A DNA stretch of 64,000 nt from Hydrotalea sp. (GCA_022402565.1 JAKRSC010000024.1:43942-107941), one strand, 5' to 3'; counted from the first letter of the stretch, positions 17,353-25,852 are shown. Notes: generated from the letters alone by a model not told the origin. Program-made: numbers and translations.

Positions 17353-18657
17353 CTAGCTTAATATCACTTGTTTTATTGATACTCCTAATTGTTGTAAGTC
17401 CTCAAAAAAGTGAGGATATGATTTTCCAACAGCAGAGGCATCTTGTATAAAGATAGGTTGTTCTAAAGGAAGTGCTGCAACGGCAACTGCCATAGCAATA
17501 CGATGATCGTGATGAGAAGAAAAAACAACACCTTTTTCAATGAAAGGATTTCCTCCGTACACCAACATTTCATCGCCATTGATTTCTATTCGTATACCCA
17601 TCTTTTGAAATTCTTGCTGTAAGGTTAATCCTCGATCGCTTTCTTTATGCTTTAATCTATGTACGCCAGTAAATCGACTCACTCCTTTCGCATGTGCAGC
17701 TAAAGCTACTAATGGGGGGAACAAATCTGGACATTCAGTTGCATCCATTTCAAAAGCTTGTAATGAACTTGACTGTACACTTATTTCATTTGCATACTCT
17801 TGGAACGAAACACTGGCTAATTGTAATGCTTTCATAATGGCTCTATCGGCTTGCTTTGAATGTGTATTCATGCCTTCCACTATAATATCGCCATACAATG
17901 CACCTGCAACTAATAAAAATGATGCGCCACTCCAATCTCCTTCTACCTGAAATTTGATTCTGCTTTCAACAGTACGTTCTAAAGAACTTTTTGGGAAGTA
18001 GAATTTTTGATAGTTGTCAACTATTGGCATATGCATATTAAAAGCTTGCATTACTTCTAATGTAAGATCTATATAAGGTTTACTTTGAAGATCTTTTACA
18101 TAAATTGTTACATTGCTAGCTTCTGCTGCAGAATAGGCTAACAAGAGACCCGTTAAAAACTGGGAACTGAGTGAGCCATCAATTTCTATATTTTTGGGTA
18201 TCAATGAGCCTTTTACTTCGAGTGGTAAAAATCCGTTATTGCTTTCCATATGAACGCCAAGTTGGGGTAATACTTCATTAAAAAAAACCATCGGTCTTTT
18301 TAGTAAACTTCCTTTTCCCATTAATTGTGTTATACCATTCCTTAAAGCAACTATTGGTGTAAACATGCGCATCGACAACCCACTCTCACCTGCATGTATG
18401 GAAATAGTTTCTGTTTGATTCAATAATGTTGGAGCTCCAGTGATTATATACTTTCTTACATCTTCAGTTACTTGGGCTCCTAGTGCTTTAATTATTTCTA
18501 AAGCAGCTAAATCATCTTCTGATTTTCCTGGATAAATTATTTCTGTAGGACCATGGTGCAACATTGCACAAGCCAAGGCTCTTTGCATGACACTCTTAGA
18601 TCGTGGCGCTACAATTTTCCCTTTTAATTTATTTGGATATAACTCTATTGAACTCAT
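17353..18657 (-). CDS. aroA: 3-phosphoshikimate 1-carboxyvinyltransferase (EPSP synthase)
   Basis: Joins shikimate-3-phosphate and PEP to form EPSP. The 434 residues have the normal length and the two-domain inside-out barrel repeats. Visible motifs are PRSKSVMQRALACAML (Lys of the active site), a GESGLSMRMFTPI loop, DGSLSSQFLTGLLLA, and RLKHKESDRG near residue 345. The start codon overlaps the aroB stop by 4 bp (ATGA), indicating coupling with aroB. Confidence 0.95.
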   Translation of the reverse strand: MSSIELYPNKLKGKIVAPRSKSVMQRALACAMLHHGPTEIIYPGKSEDDLAALEIIKALGAQVTEDVRKYIITGAPTLLNQTETISIHAGESGLSMRMFTPIVALRNGITQLMGKGSLLKRPMVFFNEVLPQLGVHMESNNGFLPLEVKGSLIPKNIEIDGSLSSQFLTGLLLAYSAAEASNVTIYVKDLQSKPYIDLTLEVMQAFNMHMPIVDNYQKFYFPKSSLERTVESRIKFQVEGDWSGASFLLVAGALYGDIIVEGMNTHSKQADRAIMKALQLASVSFQEYANEISVQSSSLQAFEMDATECPDLFPPLVALAAHAKGVSRFTGVHRLKHKESDRGLTLQQEFQKMGIRIEINGDEMLVYGGNPFIEKGVVFSSHHDHRIAMAVAVAALPLEQPIFIQDASAVGKSYPHFFEDLQQLGVSIKQVILS

Positions 18658-19685
18658 AAATTGCTCTGAATGCGCTCAAATATTTGTGATAATTCTTTGG
18701 TTGTAATAGGCTGAATGTCTGGTTTGCCAATTTTATTAAGCAAAACATAATTAATATGTCCTTCCTGTTTCTTCTTATCCATTGCAAGAATATCCATAAC
18801 TGGTTTCAATTCAAATCTTGCAAAGCTTGGCAAATTGTATTTTGCTAATAAATCAACAATCCGATCAACCGATTTAAATCCTGTATAAATCATAGAAACA
18901 CAACTAGCATAGGTCATCCCAATTGCAATTGCCTTTCCGTGAGATAATTCATGCATATTTTCAAGCGCATGTCCAAGTGTATGCCCGAAATTCAACCATT
19001 TACGTTCATTTTTCTCATAAGGATCCGACATCACTATTTTCATCTTGATACGCACATTCTTACGAATTAAATCTGTTAATAGCAACGGCTTTTTTTGCCA
19101 TGTTGCTATAGGAGTTGCTTCTAGTTGTCTGAACATGGATGGGTCTTGTATACAAGCATGCTTAATAATCTCAGCAAATCCATTTTCCCATTCAGCCTGC
19201 GGAAGTGTTTTTAAAAGACTTACATCATATAACAAGAATTCTGGCTGACGAATAGTGCCAACTAAATTTTTATACAACCCTACATCTACCCCATTTTTAC
19301 CACCTAAAGAAGCATCTACCATTGCTAATATTGAGGTTGGAATAAAACCAACCGACACTCCTCGCATGTAAATAGAAGCAACATAGCCAGTCATATCTGT
19401 AATTACACCTCCACCCACTCCAACCAACATGGTCTGTCGGTCTGCGCTCATTTCTATTAACTGACTAATAATTTGATCAATAGTTGATTGCTGCTTATAC
19501 TTTTCTCCAGGTTTTAAAACAATTGTTTTCCAAGAATAAAACAAACGAGGATGAGCCTTATAAAGATGCTCATCAGTTATTAGAACAATTTTTTTTCGTT
19601 GGCTTAAGTCTTTTAAAAATGACTTTGCTTGACCAAAGAAACAAGTCGTTTGCTTTCCATCAACATCAAACTTCATCGATCGCAT
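18654..19685 (-). CDS. aroB: 3-dehydroquinate synthase
   Basis: Second shikimate-pathway enzyme (DAHP to 3-dehydroquinate; NAD and a divalent metal as cofactors). The 343 residues show the NAD-binding GVGGGVITDMTGYVAS, the conserved segment MRGVSVGFIPTSILAMVDASLGGKNGVD (given in parts: RGVSVGFIPTSILAMVD, GGKNGVD), and the metal ligands in WLNFGHTLGHALE. It starts 10 bp after the DAHP synthase stop. An internal Met at residue 4 is an alternative start. Confidence 0.95.
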   Translation of the reverse strand: MRSMKFDVDGKQTTCFFGQAKSFLKDLSQRKKIVLITDEHLYKAHPRLFYSWKTIVLKPGEKYKQQSTIDQIISQLIEMSADRQTMLVGVGGGVITDMTGYVASIYMRGVSVGFIPTSILAMVDASLGGKNGVDVGLYKNLVGTIRQPEFLLYDVSLLKTLPQAEWENGFAEIIKHACIQDPSMFRQLEATPIATWQKKPLLLTDLIRKNVRIKMKIVMSDPYEKNERKWLNFGHTLGHALENMHELSHGKAIAIGMTYASCVSMIYTGFKSVDRIVDLLAKYNLPSFARFELKPVMDILAMDKKKQEGHINYVLLNKIGKPDIQPITTKELSQIFERIQSNL

Positions 19686-19695
19686 AGCTTAAGAC

Positions 19696-20787
19696 TTATT
19701 TGTTCATCAATTTATTTTGAAGATTAATACTTTCAAGGTGAATTGCATCCATGTATCGTGATACAAACTCTTGACTTAATCCCAAAACTTCACCACGCTG
19801 ATATGCTCTTTCTAATATCTCATTCCAGCGATTGGTTTGAAGAATAGTAATATTATTATCTTTTTTGTACTGCCCAATTTGCTTAGCAATTTTCATTCTC
19901 TGTCCAATCAGTTGCATTAATTCATCATCAATATGATTGATTTGCTGTCTGAATTTTTCTAGCGCTGCATGAAAATCATCTGAGTTGATATCTTCTTTTC
20001 TCCACTCTATTGCACTAAGCATAGCTCCAAATTGCTCTGGAGTAATTTGTTGTTTCGCATCACTCCAAGCTTCATCGGGATTAATATGGCTTTCCACCAT
20101 AATACCATCAAAGTCAAGGTTAATTGCTTTTTGTGCCACATCCAATAAAATATCTCGTCTACCACAAATGTGTGAAGGATCATTTATTAGCAGCATCTCA
20201 GGATTTCTCCTTTTCATTTCAATAGCAAGGTGCCACATAGGTGCATTGCGGTATTCTGTATTGCCATAAGAACTAAACCCACGGTGAATGAGTCCTATAT
20301 CTTGCACACCAGCCTTAGCAACTCTTTCAACGGCGCCTAACCATAATTCTAAATCTGGATTAATAGGATTCTTAATAAGAACTGGCACATCTACACCTTT
20401 TAAAGCATCGGCCACTTCTTGAACGCTAAATGGATTAACCGTAGTTCTTGCACCAATCCATAAAATATCTACTTCAAAATGCAAAGCATCTTCAACTTGT
20501 TTGCCAGTTGCCACTTCTACAGCAACAGGTAAACCTGTTTTTTCCTTTGCTTTTTGCAACCATGGAAGTCCTTTTGTTCCTACTCCCTCAAAACTACCTG
20601 GGCGAGTTCTTGGCTTCCAAATACCAGCTCTCAACACATCAACTTTTCCTAGTGCTGCTAATTGAACAGCCGTTTCTACCAACTGGTCTTCGGTTTCAGC
20701 TGAACAAGGTCCGCTAATAATAAGAGGACGCTTTTGAAATGTTTGCTTCGCATTTATGACCGAAGCAGCTACTGAATTTGAGATCAT
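19696..20787 (-). CDS. DAHP synthase / chorismate mutase fusion
   Basis: Residues about 15-265 are a class I-beta type DAHP synthase (PEP + erythrose-4-phosphate), with RPLIISGPCSAE, RAGIWKPRTRPGSFEGVG, a GARTTVNPFSVQEVAD loop and INDPSHICGRRDILLDV. Residues about 275-360 are an AroQ-type chorismate mutase helix bundle (HIDDELMQLIGQRMKIAKQI). This fusion supplies the mutase step for both Phe and Tyr: neither PheA nor TyrA in this operon carries a mutase domain. The fusion is common in Bacteroidota, where mutase binding of prephenate or chorismate can feed back on the synthase. It follows the helicase gene after 26 bp. Confidence 0.94.
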   Translation of the reverse strand: MISNSVAASVINAKQTFQKRPLIISGPCSAETEDQLVETAVQLAALGKVDVLRAGIWKPRTRPGSFEGVGTKGLPWLQKAKEKTGLPVAVEVATGKQVEDALHFEVDILWIGARTTVNPFSVQEVADALKGVDVPVLIKNPINPDLELWLGAVERVAKAGVQDIGLIHRGFSSYGNTEYRNAPMWHLAIEMKRRNPEMLLINDPSHICGRRDILLDVAQKAINLDFDGIMVESHINPDEAWSDAKQQITPEQFGAMLSAIEWRKEDINSDDFHAALEKFRQQINHIDDELMQLIGQRMKIAKQIGQYKKDNNITILQTNRWNEILERAYQRGEVLGLSQEFVSRYMDAIHLESINLQNKLMNK

Positions 20788-20813
20788 ACAACAATTGTTT
20801 GCTTGTTAAAAGT

Positions 20814-22466
20814 TTATCTAGAATTGGCATCATTCATACGAATGCGGCGCCCTCTGTAATTTTTACCATCAATTGATTGAATCATTTGTTTAGCCGATGA
20901 CTTTTCAATTTCAATCCAACTATTCATTTCTTTCATATCAATTCTTCCCAATACATCTTTTTTCAAATCACTCATATCCAAAATAAATTGTAAGAAACTT
21001 GCTTTATAAAATCCATCTTTTGTTCCAAGATTCACAAATAATCGAACAGTATCTCCATCACTAAAGTTTCTTTTTGATCTTCCCCCCTGATTATCACGCG
21101 CTTCCCCTCTTTTACCTTTTTGAGAATCTCTCTTGTTATCACGAACGTTCAAATCTTCTGCATTTTCATAATATTTCAAGAATCTGTCGAACTCTAACGC
21201 TGCTAATCTGGTTAAAACTTCTTCTTTTGATACTTGCGCAAATTTCTCTTGCAACATTGGCAGATAAGTTTCGTAATTATCATTTGAAATATCTGCACTT
21301 AACAACCTATCCATGAAACTGTAAAACTGCTTTCTACAAACATCTTTCCCAGAAGGTAGTTCCAACTTATGAAAAGGAGCTTTTACCATTTTTTCAATCG
21401 TTCTAATTCTGTAAGTCTCCTTAGCAGTTACAATGCTCATACAAATACCTGTATTACCTGCCCTACCAGTTCTACCACTTCTGTGTGTGTATACTTCTAC
21501 ATCGTCTGGTAGTTCATAATTGATAACATGAGAAATATCTTTCACATCTATACCTCGAGCAGCTACATCTGTAGCAACTAGAAGTTGAAGTGATCGCTCT
21601 CGAAATTCACCCATTACTTTATCGCGTTGTGGTTGACTTAAATCACCGTGCAATGCATCAATATCATAACCATCTCTGGTTAGCTTTTCAGCAATTTGCT
21701 GTGCATCAATTTTAGTTCTTGTAAAAATGATACCATAAATACCAGGATGAAAATCGATGAGTCTTTTTAAAGCTTCATATCTATGATGATGACTTACTAA
21801 ATAAAATTGATGATCAATGTTTTTATTAGCTGTATTTACTTGACCAACTGTAACCTCAAAAGGTTGGTTCATATAACGCTTGCTCACCTTTCTAATTTCG
21901 GGAGGCATAGTTGCACTAAATAACCAAGTCGACTCTCTTGCAGTTGTATTTTCAAGGATAAATTCAATATCATCTTGGAATCCCATATTCAGCATTTCAT
22001 CTGCTTCATCTAATACCACGTAACGAATCTGTTGCAACTGAACAGCTTTTCTTTCAATAAGGTCAATCAATCGTCCTGGTGTAGCCACAACTATTTGCGC
22101 CCCTTTTTTCAAATCGCGAATTTGTTGTGTAATACTAGCACCTCCATAAACGGCAACAACCGACATATGTTCTTGGTGCTGTCTAAACAAATCCATCTCA
22201 TTTACAATTTGCAAACAGAGTTCGCGTGTTGGACATATAATTAAAGCCTGTGGATATTTTTTTTGAGCATCTACTAGTTGTAGTAATGGTAATCCAAATG
22301 CAGCCGTTTTACCTGTACCTGTCTGAGCTAATCCAATAAAATCTTTAGTACCGCTTAGCAATACTGGAATAGCTTTTTCTTGAATTGGAGTTGGATTAAT
22401 GTAACCTAATGATTCGGTAGCCTTTACCAAATCTGCCGATAATCCCAACTCTCTAAATGTAATCAT
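20814..22466 (-). CDS. DEAD-box RNA helicase (DeaD/CsdA-like)
   Basis: ATP-dependent RNA helicase of 550 residues. The core has a Q motif (ITFRELGLSADLVKATESLG with PTPIQEKAIP), AQTGTGKTAAFG, PTRELCLQ, VLDEADEMLNMGF, SATMP, and HRSGRTGRAG near residue 335. A basic linker (RDNKRDSQKGKRGE) leads to a C-terminal DbpA-type RNA-binding fold (DTVRLFVNLGTKDGF ... NSWIEIEKSSAK). I chose the ATG at 22466 because homology starts there. A perfect TACCTTTG box lies just upstream, so it can be transcribed separately although it sits inside the aromatic operon. Cold-shock or ribosome-assembly roles are typical of the family. Confidence 0.93.
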   Translation of the reverse strand: MITFRELGLSADLVKATESLGYINPTPIQEKAIPVLLSGTKDFIGLAQTGTGKTAAFGLPLLQLVDAQKKYPQALIICPTRELCLQIVNEMDLFRQHQEHMSVVAVYGGASITQQIRDLKKGAQIVVATPGRLIDLIERKAVQLQQIRYVVLDEADEMLNMGFQDDIEFILENTTARESTWLFSATMPPEIRKVSKRYMNQPFEVTVGQVNTANKNIDHQFYLVSHHHRYEALKRLIDFHPGIYGIIFTRTKIDAQQIAEKLTRDGYDIDALHGDLSQPQRDKVMGEFRERSLQLLVATDVAARGIDVKDISHVINYELPDDVEVYTHRSGRTGRAGNTGICMSIVTAKETYRIRTIEKMVKAPFHKLELPSGKDVCRKQFYSFMDRLLSADISNDNYETYLPMLQEKFAQVSKEEVLTRLAALEFDRFLKYYENAEDLNVRDNKRDSQKGKRGEARDNQGGRSKRNFSDGDTVRLFVNLGTKDGFYKASFLQFILDMSDLKKDVLGRIDMKEMNSWIEIEKSSAKQMIQSIDGKNYRGRRIRMNDANSR

Positions 22467-22485
22467 GATTTTTGTTTTAAGATTG

Positions 22486-22493
22486 CAAAGGTA
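22486..22493 (-). promoter_or_regulatory. Candidate internal promoter -7 box of the helicase gene
   Basis: TACCTTTG followed by CA on the minus strand fits TAnnTTTG exactly, 19 nt before the helicase ATG. It could also feed the downstream aro genes. Confidence 0.55.
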
Positions 22494-22537
22494 CCTCAAT
22501 TAAGCCGAGTCCTTTGCTTTTGTGAAGTGTTTGTATG

Positions 22538-23389
22538 TTAATGTATAATCTTTTTGATGCTATTTGCCTGATAAATGAGTTCTCGTAGATACTCGTAGTT
22601 CTCTTTTTCTAGGCAACTTTTAAATTTTCTAAGTTGACTGATATGCTCATTGAGTACGTCTAATATATTGTCCCTATTCTGCATCAAAATAGGCACCCAC
22701 ATATCTGCGTTACTTTTTGCCAATCGAACAGTACTTTCAAAGCCACCACTTGCCAATTCAAAAATGGCATTTTCTTCTTTTTCTTTTTCTAAAACTGTAT
22801 TTGCTAATGCGAATGAAGTAATATGTGAAATATGACTGATATAAGCAGCATGTATATCATGGTCATACGATCGCATATACAAAATATGCATACCAAGGTC
22901 TTTGTAGATTTTCTCAACAATTTCTAGAGCATCCATATCCGACAACTCTTTGTCGCATATAACTGCACTCTTCCCTTCAAAAGCAGCATTGCTAGCAGCT
23001 GATGGCCCACTATATTCAGTTCCCCACATAGGGTGACTGGCAACAAATCTTGAACGTTTGGGATGACCCTTAATAGTATTACATAGAGATGCTTTGGTTG
23101 AACCCATATCCATAACAACCTGATGAGCAGATATGCCATCTAAGATTGAAGGCATTATCTTTTCTGCAGCATCAATAGGAATGGCAATAACAATGCAATC
23201 GCAATTTTGCCAAGAAGTAGGTTCTGATATCTCATGCACAATACCAAGTGAAAGTGCTTTCTGGCAATGCTCTTCATTCGCATCAAATCCAACTACTTTG
23301 CCCTTCCAACCTCTCGCTTGTAGTGTTAGAGATAGTGAGCCACCAATTAGTCCCAATCCAATAATTCCAATTTGCTGAATATCTTTCAT
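22538..23389 (-). CDS. tyrA: Prephenate dehydrogenase
   Basis: Converts prephenate to 4-hydroxyphenylpyruvate with NAD(P). The 283 residues have an N-terminal dinucleotide fold (IGIIGLGLIGGSLSLTLQAR) and the C-terminal helical dimerisation domain typical of TyrA, with a conserved active-site region FVASHPMWGTEYSGPSAA, and DHDIHAAYISHISHI in the second half. No ACT or chorismate mutase domain is present. It starts 2 bp after the aminotransferase stop. Confidence 0.93.
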   Translation of the reverse strand: MKDIQQIGIIGLGLIGGSLSLTLQARGWKGKVVGFDANEEHCQKALSLGIVHEISEPTSWQNCDCIVIAIPIDAAEKIMPSILDGISAHQVVMDMGSTKASLCNTIKGHPKRSRFVASHPMWGTEYSGPSAASNAAFEGKSAVICDKELSDMDALEIVEKIYKDLGMHILYMRSYDHDIHAAYISHISHITSFALANTVLEKEKEENAIFELASGGFESTVRLAKSNADMWVPILMQNRDNILDVLNEHISQLRKFKSCLEKENYEYLRELIYQANSIKKIIH

Positions 23390-23391
23390 GT

Positions 23392-24555
23392 CTATTTCAA
23401 AACTGATTGAATGAGAGAAATGGATTCTTGTAATACAGCTTCTGAACTACATAAACTAATTCGAACGTATTGATTACCCTCTGAACCAAAAATGCCACCC
23501 GGGGTAATAAATACCCCTGCTTTATAAAGTAATTCATCACTCAGTTGATATCCATCTGTATATTTTTCTGGTACTTTGGCCCAAACGAACATGCCTACCT
23601 GTTGACGGTGATAAACACAACCAATAGTATCTAATAATTGAAAAGCTTTTGTTTTTCTGGCTGCATAAACTGTATTAATACTTTCGAACCAATCGCTGTC
23701 GAGTTCCAATGCTTTTACTGCCGCCATTTGAACTGGTAGAAACATTCCACTATCCATATTGCTTTTGAAAGTTAATACCTCGGCAATTCTATCCGCCCTT
23801 CCACACAACATACCTATCCTCCATCCAGCCATGTTGTGACTTTTACTAAGCGAATTCAACTCTAAAGCACAATCAATGGCTCCAGGAACAGACAGCACAC
23901 TAATAGGTTCAGGGTTTAAAATAAAGCTATAAGGATTATCATGTATTAACAAAAGCTGGTGCTTTTTTGCAAAGGAGACCCAATCCGACATTAGCTCCAA
24001 GGATCCTTTCCATCCGGTTGGCATATGTGGGTAGCTAATAAACAAAAGCTTAATTGAAGGATTCTTTTCAACCAGTTGCTCTAATTCATTAAAATCCGGA
24101 GCCCCTTCTAATGAATAAGGTAAAGAATAAAAAACAGGCGTCCCACCAGCCAACCTGACCGCACTTGCGTAAGTAGGATAACCTGGATTAGGAATTAGTA
24201 CACCATCACCCTGATTCAGGTATGTCATACAAATATGCATGATACCTTCTTTGCTTCCGATAAGAGGTAAAACTTCTTGGTCGGCTTGCAGGTTAACGTG
24301 ATAAAATTTTTTGTAAAAATTTGCAATTGACTTTCTGAAAACTGGATGCCCTTTATAACCTTGATAGCTATGCGTATTTTTTTCCTGGCTCCATAGGTGC
24401 AACTCTTCAACCACTGAAGCATGAGGTGGTAAATCAGGACTGCCAATACCTAGGTTAATAATTTGTTTACCTGACTGTCGCAATTGTTCAATTTCAGCCA
24501 ACTTTTTCGAAAAGTAGTATTCGCCAATTCCTTGCAACCTATTTGCTACTTGCAT
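23392..24555 (-). CDS. PLP-dependent aminotransferase, class I/II
   Basis: A fold-type I aminotransferase of 387 residues. The PLP lysine is in NSLSKSHNMAGWRIG; other motifs are INLGIGSPDLPP, NPGYPTYASAVRLAGG, HDNPYSF and VRISLC near the end. Placed between pheA and tyrA with 2-3 bp gaps, it most probably carries out the final transamination of phenylpyruvate and 4-hydroxyphenylpyruvate. Sequence relatives include LL-diaminopimelate and aspartate aminotransferases, so the role rests on context. Confidence 0.88.
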   Translation of the reverse strand: MQVANRLQGIGEYYFSKKLAEIEQLRQSGKQIINLGIGSPDLPPHASVVEELHLWSQEKNTHSYQGYKGHPVFRKSIANFYKKFYHVNLQADQEVLPLIGSKEGIMHICMTYLNQGDGVLIPNPGYPTYASAVRLAGGTPVFYSLPYSLEGAPDFNELEQLVEKNPSIKLLFISYPHMPTGWKGSLELMSDWVSFAKKHQLLLIHDNPYSFILNPEPISVLSVPGAIDCALELNSLSKSHNMAGWRIGMLCGRADRIAEVLTFKSNMDSGMFLPVQMAAVKALELDSDWFESINTVYAARKTKAFQLLDTIGCVYHRQQVGMFVWAKVPEKYTDGYQLSDELLYKAGVFITPGGIFGSEGNQYVRISLCSSEAVLQESISLIQSVLK

Positions 24556-24558
24556 ACT

Positions 24559-25392
24559 TTATCCTTTTTGAATTTTTCCTTTATTATAAACACCCAATAC
24601 TTGTAGTGAGTTAGTATGGCTTGGTAAATCTTTCATCACTATCTGAAACTGTTTTAAATCATCAAATTCCAAATCGACATAAAATCCGTATTTGAAATTG
24701 CTACCTGGAATTGGCAAACTTTGCAACTTACTCAAATTCACACCTTGCTTAGCAATAATTTCTAAAACCTTTGCCAATACGCCTTGGGTATGGTTGGTTT
24801 GAAAATAAATAGATGCTTTATCTCCTTGCAGTTCTAGATTTTTGCTTTTTCTTTCAAGTACAAGAAATCTTGTGATATTATTTTTTTCAGTTTGAATGGC
24901 TGGAGCAATGATTTCAAGCTGATACATTTCAGCTGCCAACCCACTTGCAATGGCTGCGGTGTGCTTATTCTTATGACTATGAATATGCTGAGCACTCAAG
25001 GCTGTGTCTTCAGTTTCAATAATTTTCCATGGCTGGGCACTAAGAAAATCAACACATTGCAAAATAGCCATAGGGTGACTCATGACTTCTTTAATATCCC
25101 TAAGTTCAACTCCCGGATTAACTAATAAATGCTGACTGATTTTCAGATATACTTCACCTACAATTTGTAGCGAGCTTTTTTGTAGCAACCTGTAATTTGG
25201 AAGAATTGCTCCTGCTAAAGAATTTTCTATAGCCATCACAGCACCATGGGTGACTTTATGTTGCTGAGCTTTATCTATTAGCTCACGAAAAGTGGCACAA
25301 GGAAGAATATTAGCTGTTTTGCCAAAAAATCTTTGTACCGCAACTTGGTGAAAGCTACCCTGATATCCTTGTATCGCGTAAGTCTTCTTCAT
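24559..25392 (-). CDS. pheA: Prephenate dehydratase
   Basis: Converts prephenate to phenylpyruvate. The 277 residues form a periplasmic-binding-protein-like catalytic domain (AIQGYQGSFHQVAVQRFFG, then AIENSLAGAILPNYRLL, and NNITRFLVLERK with the catalytic TRF) followed by an ACT regulatory domain at about 190-270 (NHTQGVLAKVLEIIAKQGVN, with SLPIPGSNFKYGFYVDLE, an ESRP-like Phe-binding region in variant form). It lacks a chorismate mutase domain, which is supplied by the DAHP synthase fusion. It is the first structural gene of the operon, and its ATG directly abuts the U-tract of the upstream attenuator. Confidence 0.95.
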   Translation of the reverse strand: MKKTYAIQGYQGSFHQVAVQRFFGKTANILPCATFRELIDKAQQHKVTHGAVMAIENSLAGAILPNYRLLQKSSLQIVGEVYLKISQHLLVNPGVELRDIKEVMSHPMAILQCVDFLSAQPWKIIETEDTALSAQHIHSHKNKHTAAIASGLAAEMYQLEIIAPAIQTEKNNITRFLVLERKSKNLELQGDKASIYFQTNHTQGVLAKVLEIIAKQGVNLSKLQSLPIPGSNFKYGFYVDLEFDDLKQFQIVMKDLPSHTNSLQVLGVYNKGKIQKG

Positions 25393-25477
25393 AAAAAAAA
25401 TCCCGATTCTGGGTAGAACCGGGATTAGAAAGTTGATTGTTTTGGTAATTAGATACGTACAAGCACTACCCGGTTCT
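25393..25477 (-). promoter_or_regulatory. Transcription attenuator of the aromatic operon
   Basis: On the minus strand a 12-bp stem (25415-25426 with 25399-25410, one G-U pair, loop ACCC) is followed by eight T ending at 25393, directly before the pheA ATG. This is an intrinsic terminator. The segment AGAACCGGG at 25477-25469, inside the leader peptide codons 20-23, is perfectly complementary (9 bp) to CCCGGTTCT in the terminator's 5' arm and can form an exclusive antiterminator. A ribosome held at the aromatic codons would leave AGAACCGGG free and allow read-through, whereas a ribosome that reached the stop codon would cover it and allow termination. Confidence 0.88.
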
Positions 25478-25535
25478 CAGGGAGAAAATAATAGTAGAAA
25501 AAATAAAACCAGCTATTACCGAGTGCGTTTCTCAT
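25449..25535 (-). CDS. Aromatic-rich leader peptide of the phe/tyr/aro operon
   Basis: A 28-codon frame from ATG (25535) to TAA (25449), reading MRNALGNS, then nine consecutive aromatic residues WFYFFYYYF (one Trp, four Phe, four Tyr) at residues 9-17, then LPENRVVLVRI. It has no similarity to a functional protein and its value is regulatory: aromatic aminoacyl-tRNA shortage should stall the ribosome in this run. The next segment downstream is the antiterminator strand, then the terminator, then pheA. A possible promoter is a TAnnTTTG-like CATCTTTG ending 6 nt before the ATG, with TTTTG about 19 nt further upstream, which would make the transcript nearly leaderless; that part is weak. Confidence 0.88.
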   Translation of the reverse strand: MRNALGNSWFYFFYYYFLPENRVVLVRI

Positions 25536-25580
25536 ACGATCCAAAGATGTAAAACAAAATCGATATAACAAAATTTTTAT

Positions 25581-25611
25581 AAAAAAAGCCCTCCCGTGGA
25601 AACGGGACGGC
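25581..25611 (-). terminator. Rho-independent terminator of the small lipoprotein gene
   Basis: On the minus strand a GCC-TCCCGT / ACGGGA-GGC stem with one mismatch and a 4-nt loop (plus 25588-25611) is followed by seven T. It separates the lipoprotein gene from the aromatic leader. Confidence 0.85.
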
Positions 25612-25678
25612 CTCTAACGATTGCTTGCCATATGAAAAAGTTTCAAAGGTCAGGGGCGCAATCTACCCAAACCTGAAA

Positions 25679-25852
25679 TTATTTTGCAGTGCTATCAGCT
25701 GCAGGTGCAGCTACAGTTGAATCAGCAGCAGGAGCAGTTGAATCAGCAGCAGGAGCTTCAACAGCTGGAGTTTCAGCAGGAGTTTCTTCTTTAGCTTCGT
25801 TGTTGCAAGCTACAAAACCAGCGATCGCGATAAGAGCAAGTAATTTTTTCAT
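25679..25852 (-). CDS. Small Ala/Pro-rich repeat lipoprotein
   Basis: A 57-residue lipoprotein precursor. The signal peptide MKKLLALIAIAGFVAC ends in lipobox FVAC (Cys16). The mature part is NNEAKEETPAETPAVE followed by APAADST repeats (three AADST units, the middle two separated by VA), then AK. The function is unknown; such low-complexity tails usually act as surface spacers, and similar short lipoproteins are common and unannotated in Bacteroidota. The opposite-strand frame at 25689-25874 is its shadow. It is followed by its own terminator. Confidence 0.82.
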   Translation of the reverse strand: MKKLLALIAIAGFVACNNEAKEETPAETPAVEAPAADSTAPAADSTVAAPAADSTAK

